64,000 nucleotides of DNA from Prauserella muralis (GTDB lineage Bacteria; Actinomycetota; Actinomycetes; Mycobacteriales; Pseudonocardiaceae): the NCBI RefSeq assembly GCF_003202285.1, contig NZ_MASW01000002.1:1178001-1242000 (forward strand). Direction: 5' to 3'. Of this stretch, positions 25,782-34,267 are shown piece after piece. The first letter of the stretch is position 1. Each line of letters starts with the position of its first letter. The position numbers were made by a program, and so were the translations under genes. Under the pieces are notes generated by a model that was not told where the DNA came from, searched no databases, and was given only the letters and a program-made list of their open reading frames with translations.

Positions 25782-26252
25782 GGGTACCTCCCGCGTCGCC
25801 GCCGACGACAGGCCGCGCCGTACCGGCGACGGCCGATGCGGCGTCGCCCACTGAGGATTACCCTGGGGAGGCTGCGACGGCAGGCATTCCCGCCGGATTC
25901 ACCTGCTGTGGACGAGTCGGTCCGGACAACGGTGCGGCGACACGCTTTCTCTCACTGACGGCCACCGGCCGACATCGCGTGCATCCGGAATCACCTGGTT
26001 CGTGTGGTCCACGGAGAAAATGCTGTGCCCGGAGCGGAAATCGTTGCCACGCAGGTGGATTCGGGCTTTTCCGCGGAGGATTCACACGTTCGGGGACTCC
26101 GGGGGCCCTGTCACGAACTCCTGCTTGACGGGAATATCCATCGGCGGACAATTGGCTAAACTGCAAGTTGCTGTTCTCCGCAGCGATCACGACCGTCCTG
26201 GTCCTTGACGGCGGCCCCTCGTACTCGGCAGTTCGTCCAGAAAGGCGGCTTC
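25782..26252. other. Gene-free region of 471 bases
   Basis: No convincing coding frame is seen; the open frames here are rich in Pro, Arg and Ser without family resemblance. The part from about 25980 to 26190 is visibly less GC-rich than its surroundings and contains several AT-rich hexamers, as expected for promoter DNA of the two flanking divergent genes. I could not fix a -35/-10 pair with acceptable spacing. Confidence 0.5.
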
Positions 26253-26705
26253 ATGGCCAGGCATGGTTCGTCGACTCACACTTCGCCGGCATTGTGCGTC
26301 GTCGGCAGTGACTACTTCGCCACCCGGGGATCGCTGCCCGCCGTGGCGGTCCACGTCGCCGAGTCCGTGCGCGAACTGCGGAGGAGGGGTGCCTTCCCCC
26401 GGCATGCCTGCGTGAACATCGACGTTGGCCCCGCTGAGGAAACGCTCGACGTTCTGGTGGAAGGGCTTTCCGCGAATACGGAGTCGGATCTGGACGAGGC
26501 GATGACGGCACTGCGGGCGCTGTCCGAACTCGCGGCCGGCGCCAATGTCGTCGAGATCGACGGCACCGGGCCGCCGCTGTTCCTGCCCCGCATCCTCGCG
26601 GTGGACGACAACGGGACGCCGTTCGCGGGTGCGGTCGGAGTCAGCATCGGCAGGATTCGGCCGATGGTCGGCGCGCGGCGTCGCGCACGTCGCAGGCATC
26701 GCTGA
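26253..26705 (+). CDS. Protein of unknown function, 150 residues
   Basis: A soluble protein with no signal peptide. It has a predicted helix-strand alternation (VAVHVAESVRELRRRG, then DLDEAMTALRALSELAAGANVVEI) and a strongly basic end (GARRRARRRHR). A GAAAGGCGGC ribosome region precedes the ATG at 26253; an upstream GTG at 26205 is less likely. The segment LFLPRILAVDDNGTPFAGAV could be a domain end. I do not recognise the family, and neighbours give no clue. Confidence 0.5.
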   Translation: MARHGSSTHTSPALCVVGSDYFATRGSLPAVAVHVAESVRELRRRGAFPRHACVNIDVGPAEETLDVLVEGLSANTESDLDEAMTALRALSELAAGANVVEIDGTGPPLFLPRILAVDDNGTPFAGAVGVSIGRIRPMVGARRRARRRHR

Positions 26706-26941
26706 CCCGACGCCAGGCTCGGCTCGACGGTATGCGGAGTGGCCGACGGCCGCCACTGGGGGCATCGGCGGCCGTCGGCCGGCTTCGCGCCATGCCCCCT
26801 CCTTGCTCCACGACGCGAAGCGTAGGTCGTATCTTGCCAACCGCGTTCAGTATGTGCCTCCTCTGAAACGGGTGACTGCACAGCCGAGTGCTGGGTGACC
26901 GGATGTGCCAGCAGGCTGCGGCGCGGCATCGGTTCGATCGG

Positions 26942-28039
26942 TCAGCGTGGCGACGCGGCGACCGTGACGCGATGACTGTCCCCTTCGGACAGAAATGCGG
27001 CCAGTTCGCGGCCCTGCTCGGCGACGGCGGTGCGATCGGCCCGGGTGAAGCGGCGCAGTGGCGTGACGACCACCGTGCCGTCCCGGATGGTCCAGGTCGC
27101 GGCGACGCGGCCGTCGACGAGCACGGCGCGTTCCCCGGCGACCGAAATGCCGCGGTGGGCGTCGTCGATGATCCGGCTGCGGTCGTCGTAGCCGAGGATG
27201 GCGTTGTCGAAGGCGGGCAGGAACCGCACCGGCGCGGGAGTGTCCGGGTCGGGGCGCGGCGCATCGGGAAGGTCGAGCAGCTCCCGGCCGCGCTCGTCGC
27301 GGAAGCTCACCAGCTCGTCGCGGATCGCGGCGACGGCGGCCGGGAGCCCGGCCAGGCCGCTCCAGGCACGCAGATCGGCCACGGCCGCAGGCCCGAAGGC
27401 GGCCAGGTAGCGCCGGGCCATGGCCTGCGCGGCCGGGTCGCAGCCCTCGGGCGACGGCGGGTCGGCCTCGCGCCCCAGCCACGAGGCCAGCGGGATCAGG
27501 CGCACTCCCGCCCGCGTGCGCCACAGGCCGCGCGGTGGAAGCTGCACCACCGGGACGACGTCGAACAGCACTTCGGCCAGCGCCCGCGGCCCCGCCGCCG
27601 GCCAGCGTTCGGCCAGCGCCCGCCCGATCTCGGCGGCCGAGCGCGGCTCGCCGTCGGCCAGCAGCGCCCGGCCCGCCTCGGCGACCGTGTCGAGGTCGAT
27701 CCCGTCGAGTTCGCGGCGGTACACCCCGAGCACGCGCTGGCGCAGCATGCCTTCGTGCCGCGACCGCCAGGCCAGGACGTCCTCGGCGGTGAGCAGGTGC
27801 ACGGTGCGGCGCATGAGGTGGGTTCGCACCACCCGGCGCCCGGTCAGCAGGCCCGACAGCGCCGCGGGCTCGAACGCGCGCAACCGCGACCAGAGCCCGA
27901 CGAACGGCTCCTGCGGCTCCTGCGCCTGCAGGCCGCACAGGTGCGCGACGGCGTCGCGTGTGGACAGGTCGGCGCAGTCGAGCAGCAACTGCCGGGCCAG
28001 CGTCGCGCGGTTGAGCGCCCGGGTGTCCAGCACGGTCAT
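26942..28039 (-). CDS. AlkZ-like winged-helix DNA glycosylase family protein (HTH_42)
   Basis: A protein of 365 residues from an ATG with a GGAGGATC ribosome site. The N-terminal motif LCGLQAQEPQEPFVGLWSRL contains the Q-x-Q signature of the AlkZ/YcaQ family, which excises alkylated bases and unhooks interstrand crosslinks. The tandem winged-helix pattern continues with VVRTHLMRRTVHLLTAEDVL and a C-terminal FLPAFDNAILGYDDRSRII. Actinomycetes carry several paralogs, some for self-resistance to alkylating antibiotics. No biosynthetic cluster is nearby, so a general repair role is more likely. Confidence 0.85.
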   Translation of the reverse strand: MTVLDTRALNRATLARQLLLDCADLSTRDAVAHLCGLQAQEPQEPFVGLWSRLRAFEPAALSGLLTGRRVVRTHLMRRTVHLLTAEDVLAWRSRHEGMLRQRVLGVYRRELDGIDLDTVAEAGRALLADGEPRSAAEIGRALAERWPAAGPRALAEVLFDVVPVVQLPPRGLWRTRAGVRLIPLASWLGREADPPSPEGCDPAAQAMARRYLAAFGPAAVADLRAWSGLAGLPAAVAAIRDELVSFRDERGRELLDLPDAPRPDPDTPAPVRFLPAFDNAILGYDDRSRIIDDAHRGISVAGERAVLVDGRVAATWTIRDGTVVVTPLRRFTRADRTAVAEQGRELAAFLSEGDSHRVTVAASPR

Positions 28040-28090
28040 CGGATCCTCCTGCTCGGTACCGGTGCCTGGCAGGGGTCCATCCTCGCAGCG

Positions 28091-28115
28091 GAACCGGTCA
28101 GGAAGTGACCGGTTC
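28091..28115. promoter_or_regulatory. Perfect 10-bp inverted repeat upstream of the AlkZ-like gene
   Basis: GAACCGGTCA (28091-28100) and TGACCGGTTC (28106-28115) are perfectly complementary with a 5-nt spacer. The element lies 52 nt upstream of the AlkZ-like start codon, where an operator would be expected. It could also act as a second termination hairpin behind the IniB-like gene. Confidence 0.5.
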
Positions 28116-28135
28116 TCGACGCGGCACAACGCGAA

Positions 28136-28168
28136 CCGGGCCCCCAGCCGCGATGGCTGAGGGCCCGG
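28136..28168 (-). terminator. Hairpin after the IniB-like gene
   Basis: CCGGGCCC (28136-28143) pairs with GGGCCCGG (28161-28168), and CAGCC (28145-28149) pairs with GGCTG (28155-28159) around a 5-nt loop. One C/A mismatch interrupts the stem. It lies 26 nt downstream of the stop of the IniB-like gene and upstream of the AlkZ-like gene, fitting a terminator for the former. Confidence 0.75.
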
Positions 28169-28193
28169 AGACCGCTGGTGGCGCGCTGTCAGC

Positions 28194-29327
28194 TCACAGG
28201 CCGAGGTCGAGCGCGTCGCCGGTGGGCAGGCTGTCGGCAGCGGGCAGGTTCATGCCGCCGAGCGCGCCGCCACCGAGGTCGTGCACGTGGTTGTCGACCT
28301 CGTTGGCGACCGAGCCGACCTGGCCGGCCAGGTCCGGCACCTCGGCCGGGGCGGGCAGCGCACCGGCGTCGGCCACGGAGCCGGGCACGTCGCCCAGGTC
28401 GGGCACCGCGACCGGCGCCTGCGGGGCGAGGTCGCCCACGGTGTCGGTGACCGGAGCCGCGACGTCCTCGGCCGCGGGCAGGGAGTCGGCCGCGGGCAGG
28501 GAGTCCACCGCGGGCAGCTGGTCGGCGGCAGGCAGGGAGTCCACGGCGGGCAGCGCCGGTGCGGTCGGGACCGCGGGCGCGGCCGGAACGGCGGCCGTGG
28601 CGTGGTCCAGCGTGTCGAAGGTGTCGCCCGCCGCGCCGAAGTCGCCGGCGAGCAGCCGGGCGTTCGGGTCGCCGATCGGGGTGGAGCCGATGGCCTCGTT
28701 GACGCCGCCGAGCACGTCGGCACCGGCGTGCCGGACCTCGTCGACCAGCCCGCCGAGGGGCTCGCCGACACCAGGCAGGCCGCTGACGGTGTCGACGGCG
28801 GTGCTCGCCAGCAGCGAATCGCCGAGGTGGTTGGTCACGCCGTCGACGGCGGCACCGACGAGCTTGCCGTCGTAGAGGTGCTCACCGACACCGGCGACGG
28901 TGTGCTGCAGGTCGATGGCACCCGCCTCGACCAGCGGCCCGGCCACCGGGACGCCCGCGGTGGCGCCTGCGACGCCGTCCACGACGTCGGACGCCGTGTT
29001 GAGCACCCCGTCGGTCACCGTGTTCAGCCCGGTCGCGCTGGCCGCGTCGCTGACCGCGCCGAACACGCCGCTCAGGTCGGGCAGCGGCGCGCCGTCCAGC
29101 GTGCGGGCGACGTCGTTGGCGGCGGCGAAGGAGTCCGGTGCGCCGTCCAGCGAGGCGGGGGCGCTCTCCGTGACCATGGGCAGGATCTCGTGCACGTCCG
29201 CGGCGGTCACGTCGTCCAGACCGGCGGCGGTCAACGCCTTCTGCGGGTCGGCGTCGAACTCGGCCAGGGCTTGGGGGTCGCTCAGGAGGGTCTGCGCGAA
29301 GTCGTGCAGCGTCTGCACCGGGCTCAT
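28194..29327 (-). CDS. IniB N-terminal-domain protein
   Basis: A protein of 377 residues. The first about 50 residues (VQTLHDFAQTLLSDPQALAE, then FDADPQKALTAAGLDDVTAADVHEILPMV) match the IniB N-terminal domain, a short helical module of actinobacterial IniB-like proteins named after the isoniazid-inducible iniBAC operon. The remainder is acidic and of low complexity (Ala, Asp, Val, Gly), with tandem LPAADSLPAAD/LPAVDSLPAAD repeats near residues 258-290. There is no signal peptide or membrane helix. It is single-cistron with its own terminator. A cell-envelope-stress role is inferred from the family name only. Confidence 0.82.
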   Translation of the reverse strand: MSPVQTLHDFAQTLLSDPQALAEFDADPQKALTAAGLDDVTAADVHEILPMVTESAPASLDGAPDSFAAANDVARTLDGAPLPDLSGVFGAVSDAASATGLNTVTDGVLNTASDVVDGVAGATAGVPVAGPLVEAGAIDLQHTVAGVGEHLYDGKLVGAAVDGVTNHLGDSLLASTAVDTVSGLPGVGEPLGGLVDEVRHAGADVLGGVNEAIGSTPIGDPNARLLAGDFGAAGDTFDTLDHATAAVPAAPAVPTAPALPAVDSLPAADQLPAVDSLPAADSLPAAEDVAAPVTDTVGDLAPQAPVAVPDLGDVPGSVADAGALPAPAEVPDLAGQVGSVANEVDNHVHDLGGGALGGMNLPAADSLPTGDALDLGL

Positions 29328-29679
29328 ACTGGTTGTCTCCCAGGGAGTGTTGGACTGACAGGGACACGGTCAACGCCACCCGGCCGGCGACCTGGCGCCG
29401 GACGGGCTCAGCGTCTGATCGTGGAAAGAGGTCCAGACGAGGACGGCGCGTCACCGAGGCGGGCGGCAACGGTCAGCCGACGACCCCGGACGGGCGTGCG
29501 GGAACGCCCGGTGCTCGGGAGCTGTTGGCTCGACATCACCGCGCCTTTCCTCCGCGTCTGGATCTGCCGAGAACCTAGCAGGCCGCCGATCCGGCCGTGA
29601 GCCGGTTCCCAACATCGGTTCATGTTCGGCGACGAGTCACCGGATCGGGTGGTTGTCTGCGAGTTTCGATCACAACGGG
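29328..29679. other. Upstream region of the IniB-like gene (352 bases)
   Basis: This region separates two minus-strand genes. It contains one possible 42-codon reading frame (listed separately). Otherwise it is non-coding and should hold the promoter of the IniB-like gene. The part at 29590-29660 is less GC-rich and contains ACATCGGTTCATGTTCGG. I could not define a clear promoter or operator. Confidence 0.45.
29408..29536 (-). CDS. Possible 42-residue leader peptide upstream of the IniB-like gene
   Basis: An ATG at 29536 is preceded by GGAAAGG at 8 nt and opens a 42-codon frame (MSSQQLPSTGRSRTPVRGRR and so on) ending 80 nt before the IniB-like start. The product is Ser/Arg rich with no recognisable domain. 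The ribosome site is the main support; the frame could be accidental. Confidence 0.2.
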   Translation of the reverse strand: MSSQQLPSTGRSRTPVRGRRLTVAARLGDAPSSSGPLSTIRR

Positions 29680-30324
29680 TCACCGCCGCCAGAACAGGTG
29701 GTGGACCACCCCGCTCGGGCTGGGCACGACCTCGAGGTGGAATCGGTCGCGCAGCTCGTCCGGCGACTCCCAGAGCCGCAGTCCCGACTCGAGCTTCACC
29801 GGTGAGACCGCCACATGCATGGTGTCGACGAGATCGGCGTCGAGGAACTGCCGGATGGTGGTGACCCCGCCGCCGAGCCGGACATCCTTGCCCCGCGCCG
29901 CTTCCCGCGCCTGCTCGAGCACCGTGGCCGGGTCGCCGTCGACGAAGTGGAACGTGGTGTCGGAGAGCGTGAACGAGGGGCGCGGGTGGTGGGTCAGGAC
30001 GAACACCGGGGTGTGGAACGGGGGTTCGTCACCCCACCAGCCGCGCCACTCGTGGTCCTTCCAGGGACCGCGCTGGGGCCCGAACTTGTTGCGGCCCATG
30101 ATCTCGGCGCCGATGTTGTGCGCGAAGTCCCGGGTGAAGTAGTCGTCGAGGCCCCGGCTGCCCCCGGGATCGGTGCGGTTGGGCCAGCTCGCCGTGGCGC
30201 CCGCCCAGGCGAACAGGTCCCCGGGATCGACGTGGCCGAACGGCCTCTCGAGACTCTGGTTCTCACCGGCGCCGACGCCGTCGCTCGAGACGGTGAAGTT
30301 CTGGACCCGCAGTAGCTGGGGCAC
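29680..30324 (-). CDS. RibD C-terminal/dihydrofolate reductase-like protein
   Basis: A protein of 214 residues from a GTG with a GGAGGAGGA ribosome site. It begins LLRVQNFTVSSDGVGAGENQ, has AEIMGRNKFGPQRGPW, and a C-terminal DVRLGGGVTTIRQFLDADLVDTMHV, the NADP-contact GGG segment of the RibD-C family. It differs clearly from the first family member in the window (6688-7269). The biological substrate of these proteins is unknown. It is a single gene between the IniB-like gene and the catabolic island. Confidence 0.85.
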   Translation of the reverse strand: MPQLLRVQNFTVSSDGVGAGENQSLERPFGHVDPGDLFAWAGATASWPNRTDPGGSRGLDDYFTRDFAHNIGAEIMGRNKFGPQRGPWKDHEWRGWWGDEPPFHTPVFVLTHHPRPSFTLSDTTFHFVDGDPATVLEQAREAARGKDVRLGGGVTTIRQFLDADLVDTMHVAVSPVKLESGLRLWESPDELRDRFHLEVVPSPSGVVHHLFWRR

Positions 30325-30437
30325 GTGTTCCTCCTCCTGGTTCGTCTCTCGTCGTCGTGACGATGGACAGACTCGCCTGGCGGCCGAAACTCATCGCCGG
30401 TGCTGGAACCGTGTCCCGCGCGCCCTGCTCGGCGCAG

Positions 30438-31166
30438 CTAGAGTGTCCAGCCGCCATCCACGCTCAATACAGTGCCCGTGCAGTAGGTAGCGTCCTCGGC
30501 GAGGAACACCGCCGCCGTGGCCACCTCCTGTGCGGTGCCGGGACGACGGAGTACGAGGTCGTCGAGGATCCGTTCCCGGGAGCGCTCGGGTATCTCGGCC
30601 GTCATGTCGGTAGCGACGAATCCCGGCGCCAGTACGTTCACCCGGACGCCGTCGCGGGCGACCTCCTTGGCGAGCGATCTCGCGAATCCCACCAGCGCGG
30701 CCTTCGCGCTCGCATACGCCGTGTCGCCGGAAAAGCCCACGATGCCCACCGCCGAGGAGACCACGGTGATGCTCGCCGTGTCCCCACCACACAAGGCGGG
30801 CAGCGCCGCTCTCGCTACCTGGGCCGAGCCGACGACGTTGGTCTCGATCACGCTTGCCCACACGGCTGGGTTCACTCGTTCCAGTCTGCCACCCTGCCAC
30901 ATGCCGGCATTCAGGACCAGGCTGTCCAGCCGGCCCCAGCGCGACAGGGCAGCCTCGACCAGCGCCTCGGCCGAGGCTGCGTCGCCGAGGTCGAAATGCG
31001 CGGGACAGGCGGACGGCCCCAGCTCCGCGGCCAGGGCAGCGGCCTCGCGCCTGCCCGACCGGTAGGTGTAGACGACGTTCAGTCGCCGCGCGACGAGTTG
31101 CCGGGTGATCTCGGCGCCGATGCCCCGCGAGCCGCCGGTCACCAGCGCGACCCTGGTGTCAGCCAT
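30438..31166 (-). CDS. Short-chain dehydrogenase/reductase (FabG-like)
   Basis: A protein of 242 residues. The NAD(P) motif is TGGSRGIG (residues 10-17), NAG is at 86-88, and the catalytic Ser138, Tyr151 and Lys155 lie in VVSSAVG and YASAK. The C-terminus VDGGWTL is normal. It would oxidise or reduce a hydroxyacyl/ketoacyl-CoA or alcohol. Its start overlaps the thiolase stop by 8 nt, so both are one transcript. In the context of the LvaA-like module it could serve as the 4-keto/4-hydroxyacyl-CoA or 3-hydroxyacyl-CoA dehydrogenase; this is inference. Confidence 0.9.
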   Translation of the reverse strand: MADTRVALVTGGSRGIGAEITRQLVARRLNVVYTYRSGRREAAALAAELGPSACPAHFDLGDAASAEALVEAALSRWGRLDSLVLNAGMWQGGRLERVNPAVWASVIETNVVGSAQVARAALPALCGGDTASITVVSSAVGIVGFSGDTAYASAKAALVGFARSLAKEVARDGVRVNVLAPGFVATDMTAEIPERSRERILDDLVLRRPGTAQEVATAAVFLAEDATYCTGTVLSVDGGWTL

Positions 31167-32337
31167 CGGCGATCCGCTCGATCACCGCCGCGTTGGCCAT
31201 GCCGCCACCCTCGCACATCGTCTGCAGCCCGTAGCGGCCGTTGCAGGCATCGAGTACCCCGAGAAGGGTGGCCAGCAGTTTGGTGCCGGATGCGCCGAGC
31301 GGATGCCCGAGCGCGATCGCACCGCCATGCCGGTTCACCCGTTGGAGCGTCGCGCCCGTTTCCCGTTGCCACACCAGGGGCACGGGGGCGAAGGCCTCGT
31401 TCACCTCGAACGCGTCGATGTCGCCAACGGACAGGCCGCCGCGTTTGAGGGCGAGCCGGGTCGCGGGGACGACGGCGCGCAGCATGAGTACCGGATCGTC
31501 ACCGACGACCGCAAAGGAGTGGAATCGCGCACGTGGCCGCAGGCCCAGCCGCCGTGTGGCCTCGGACGAGGTGATCAGAGCGGCCGAGGCACCGTCCGTC
31601 AGCGGCGAGGCGTTCCCTGCGGTGATCAGCCAGTCGATCGCGCCGAACCGTTCGGCCACCTGCTCGTCGGGGAATACGGGCGGCAGTTCGGCGAGCCCCG
31701 CAACTGTTGTCGTGTCCCGTATGGTCTCGTCGGTCCGCTGCTCGCCCACGGAAACCATTTCCCGGCAGAACCTGTCCGCGTCCCGCGCCACGGCCGCGAG
31801 CTGATGGGAACGGGCAGAGTAGGAGTCGAGCTCGTCGCGGCCCAGCCGGTAGTGCCGCGCGAGCAGTTCGGCCGCAACCCCCTGTTCGACGAGGTGAGGA
31901 GGGTACCGCCGCGCCACCTGGGGTCCATAGGGGTCGGCTCCGGCGTACTGGCTGAACATGGGCACGCGGCTCATCGACTCGACCCCGCATGCGACCACGA
32001 CGTCGTAGGCGCCCGCGAGCACGCCTTGGGCGGCGAAGTGCATTGCCTGCTGGCTCGATCCGCACTGCCGGTCGACCGTCGTTCCCGGGACGTGTTCGGG
32101 AAAGCCCGCGGCCAGTACGGCGTTGCGCGTGATGTTCGCCGCCTGTTCCCGCCCCTGGGACACGCAGCCACCGATGACGTCATCGATGACGGCCGGGTCC
32201 ACCCCGGTGCGGTTGACGAGCTCGGCGAGTACGTGGGCCAGCAGATCGACAGGGTGCGTACCGGACAGCCCTCCACCCGGCTTGCCCTTTCCGGACGGGG
32301 TCCGCACGGCGTCGACGATGACTGCTTCGGATGCCAT
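31159..32337 (-). CDS. Acetyl-CoA acyltransferase (thiolase)
   Basis: A protein of 392 residues, normal for the family. The nucleophile Cys92 lies in VDRQCGSSQQAMH, the NEAFAPV His/Asn region is present, GHPLGASGTKL supplies the catalytic His, and the last motif is CEGGGMANA with the second Cys. It should cleave 3-ketoacyl-CoA to acetyl-CoA plus a shortened acyl-CoA, the last step of the beta-oxidation performed by this island. It is first gene of a thiolase-SDR operon under a TetR-type operator shared with the divergent alcohol dehydrogenase. Confidence 0.93.
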   Translation of the reverse strand: MASEAVIVDAVRTPSGKGKPGGGLSGTHPVDLLAHVLAELVNRTGVDPAVIDDVIGGCVSQGREQAANITRNAVLAAGFPEHVPGTTVDRQCGSSQQAMHFAAQGVLAGAYDVVVACGVESMSRVPMFSQYAGADPYGPQVARRYPPHLVEQGVAAELLARHYRLGRDELDSYSARSHQLAAVARDADRFCREMVSVGEQRTDETIRDTTTVAGLAELPPVFPDEQVAERFGAIDWLITAGNASPLTDGASAALITSSEATRRLGLRPRARFHSFAVVGDDPVLMLRAVVPATRLALKRGGLSVGDIDAFEVNEAFAPVPLVWQRETGATLQRVNRHGGAIALGHPLGASGTKLLATLLGVLDACNGRYGLQTMCEGGGMANAAVIERIADG

Positions 32338-32349
32338 GGTCTCCTCATA

Positions 32350-32365
32350 TACTGACTGATCGGTA
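32350..32365. promoter_or_regulatory. TetR-type operator, site 1 (thiolase/alcohol dehydrogenase divergon)
   Basis: TACTGACTGATCGGTA is an imperfect 16-bp palindrome of the form TACYGA-N4-TCRGTA (one half-site deviates). It sits between two divergent start codons, 13 nt from the thiolase ATG. The same pattern recurs at 34148, 34242 and 36740. Confidence 0.65.
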
Positions 32366-32405
32366 CAATGCTCGAGTACGCGATCGACAATGTCAAGGCG
32401 GTGCC

Positions 32406-33455
32406 ATGAGGGCGACAGGCGGAATGCCGAACAATCGTGGAGTGCGTCTCCAGGGCCCGGGCCGATGGGAAATCGCGGCGCTCACGGCACCACGGCCCGG
32501 GCAGGGTGAGGTGCTGCTGGCGGTGGAGGTGTGTGGTGTCTGCGGCTCGGATGTGCACCTGGTCGACGGGGTGACAGCGGCACGGTATCCGGTGGTGATC
32601 GGGCATGAGGCTGCAGGCGTGATCGTGGCGGCCGGACCGGGGGCCGACGAGTCGCTGGTCGGTACGAGGGCCGCCGTGGTGCCGTACGTGGGGTGCGGCA
32701 AGTGCGGGCTGTGCGTGGAGGGAGAGGCACAGGCGTGTCCTCGCCGGCGCGTTCTCGGCGTCGATCTTGACGGCGCGCAAGCCGGGCTGCTCGCCGTGCC
32801 GTCCGAATGTGCCGTCGCTCTGCCCGGCGGCGTGCCTTCCGAGATCGGCGCGATTCTCACCGACGCGGTCGCCACGCCGTACCACGCGATCGTGCGCAGT
32901 GGGGTGGCCCGCGGGCAGACAGTCGTCGTGCTGGGGCTGGGCGGGCTCGGCCTGCATGCCGTCCAGTTGCTGGTGGGTGTGCTCGGGTGTCAGGTGATCG
33001 GAGTGGATCCCAGGCGCCGGGCGAGGGAGAAAGCAGTGGAACTTGGTGCCGCGTTGACCCTGGAGCCCGGTGACGGGGTCCCGCGCACCGTGCGCGGCGA
33101 GACGGGTGACGGTGCCGATGCAGCCTTCGAGTTCGTGGGAAGTCCTGGGATCGTCGACGCCGCGTTACGTTGCCTGCGGCCGCAGGGTACCTGCGTGGTC
33201 GTGGGGATCGCGCCTGACCGGCTCACACTCGGCCTGCGCCAGGAGACGCTTGTGGGAAGGGAGCTCCGGCTGCGGGGCAGTTTCGGTGCGACGGCGAGCG
33301 AGGTGGCCGCCTTGGCCGACCTCGTCGCGACGGGACGCCTTGACCTGGCGAGTAGCGTGAGTCGCGGTTATCGGATCGACGACTTCGGTGCGGCGCTCGC
33401 CGAGACGAGGGACAAGCGGGCCGGATCGGTGCGGGTGGTGGTCGACTACCGCTGA
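32406..33455 (+). CDS. Zinc-dependent alcohol dehydrogenase (MDR family)
   Basis: A protein of 349 residues. The catalytic zinc ligands are Cys46 (VCGVCGSDVH) and His67-Glu68 (GHEAAG). The structural zinc Cys residues 97, 100, 103 and 111 are in GCGKCGLCVEGEAQAC. The NAD(P) fold shows VVVLGLGGLGLHAVQLL. It oxidises an alcohol or reduces a ketone/aldehyde. It is divergent from the thiolase-SDR operon across operator site 1, so it belongs to the island regulon. Its stop overlaps that of the convergent TetR gene by 10 nt. Confidence 0.92.
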   Translation: MRATGGMPNNRGVRLQGPGRWEIAALTAPRPGQGEVLLAVEVCGVCGSDVHLVDGVTAARYPVVIGHEAAGVIVAAGPGADESLVGTRAAVVPYVGCGKCGLCVEGEAQACPRRRVLGVDLDGAQAGLLAVPSECAVALPGGVPSEIGAILTDAVATPYHAIVRSGVARGQTVVVLGLGGLGLHAVQLLVGVLGCQVIGVDPRRRAREKAVELGAALTLEPGDGVPRTVRGETGDGADAAFEFVGSPGIVDAALRCLRPQGTCVVVGIAPDRLTLGLRQETLVGRELRLRGSFGATASEVAALADLVATGRLDLASSVSRGYRIDDFGAALAETRDKRAGSVRVVVDYR

Positions 33456-34096
33456 ACGGGGGCTGGGGCTTCGAGCTGACGACCGTTTCGGCCGGCCGAA
33501 CGTGGGGACGCAAGCTCACCGTAAATGACGATGTCGATGAGCCGATCGGCAACCTGGTCGGGCGTGAGGGGGCCCTTCTCCGCGTCGTACCATACGTAGC
33601 TCCAGTTGAGAATGCCGAGAACGCCGAGCACGGTGACATGGTCGGCCGACCTGAACACGCCCTGTTCCACACCTTCCTCAAGCACGCGGGCAAAGAGATT
33701 CTGGTGCTCGTCGCGAAGCTTGCCGAGCTGACGTGCCCGTTTGCCGGTGAGTGCGTGCATCTCCCGCAGCACCACAATGACTTCGTCGCGGCGCGCCGCG
33801 ATTGTCTGCACGTGCTCGCGCGCGAGTGCGCGTAGCTTGTCGACCGGGTGCAGGTCCGAGTCGACGACCACGCGACCCCGCTGAAGCGCTTCCTCGACGT
33901 GCCGCTTCGAGAGGTCGTAGAGTAGATCCTCCTTCGATCCGATGTGGTAGTAGAGCGCGCCTCGCTTCAGTCCCGCGGCTTCGCCAAGCTCGGCAACCCC
34001 TGCGCCGTGGTAACCCTTTCTCGCGAACACCTCGGCAGCCACCCGGAGGATCCGTTCGTGGGTGGATTCGCCGCTCTCGTCCCGCTGTCGTGGCAT
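33446..34096 (-). CDS. TetR-family regulator of the catabolic island
   Basis: A protein of 216 residues. The HTH reads STHERILRVAAEVFARKGYH, then VAELGEAAGLKRGALYYHIGSKEDLLYDL, a form frequent in fatty-acid and aromatic-CoA TetR regulators. The C-terminal domain (VIVVLREMHALTGKRARQLG, then NWSYVWYDAEKGPLTPDQVA) also fits the KstR2/FadR-like group. It is divergent from the acyl-CoA dehydrogenase gene; two operator-like sites lie in between, and matching sites occur in the other two divergent promoters of the island. An acyl-CoA inducer is likely but unproven. Confidence 0.9.
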   Translation of the reverse strand: MPRQRDESGESTHERILRVAAEVFARKGYHGAGVAELGEAAGLKRGALYYHIGSKEDLLYDLSKRHVEEALQRGRVVVDSDLHPVDKLRALAREHVQTIAARRDEVIVVLREMHALTGKRARQLGKLRDEHQNLFARVLEEGVEQGVFRSADHVTVLGVLGILNWSYVWYDAEKGPLTPDQVADRLIDIVIYGELASPRSAGRNGRQLEAPAPVQR

Positions 34097-34147
34097 GATC
34101 ACGCCTCTCGTTTCCCTGGCCGGCCGGCCCGCCCTGTCAACCCAGAA

Positions 34148-34163
34148 TACCGACCAGTCAGCA
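34148..34163. promoter_or_regulatory. TetR-type operator, site 2 (near the TetR start)
   Basis: TACCGACCAGTCAGCA fits TACYGA-N4-TCRGTA with one end mismatch. It lies 52 nt upstream of the TetR gene start, suitable for autoregulation. Confidence 0.65.
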
Positions 34164-34241
34164 CGCTGTCGCTGACCCGCATGCGCTGTCGTGAGTGCGG
34201 GCCCTTCTCGTCTTGCCGGATGCGCCGGATGGGCACTAATG

Positions 34242-34257
34242 TACTGATCGGTCAATC
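34242..34257. promoter_or_regulatory. TetR-type operator, site 3 (next to the acyl-CoA dehydrogenase start)
   Basis: TACTGATCGGTCAATC keeps the TACTGA-N4-TC core and deviates in the right half. It directly abuts the AGGAGG ribosome site of the acyl-CoA dehydrogenase gene, so binding would block transcription there. Confidence 0.55.
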
Positions 34258-34267
34258 AGGAGGTCTC

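Noticed and set aside
25858-26190. 110-codon minus-strand frame in the gene-free region
   Set aside because: Pro/Arg/Ser-rich, lacks a ribosome site and resembles no family; the stretch looks like promoter DNA.
28430-28560. Short tandem repeats that might suggest a CRISPR array
   Set aside because: They are in-frame coding repeats (LPAxDSLPAAD) of the IniB-like protein with no spacers.
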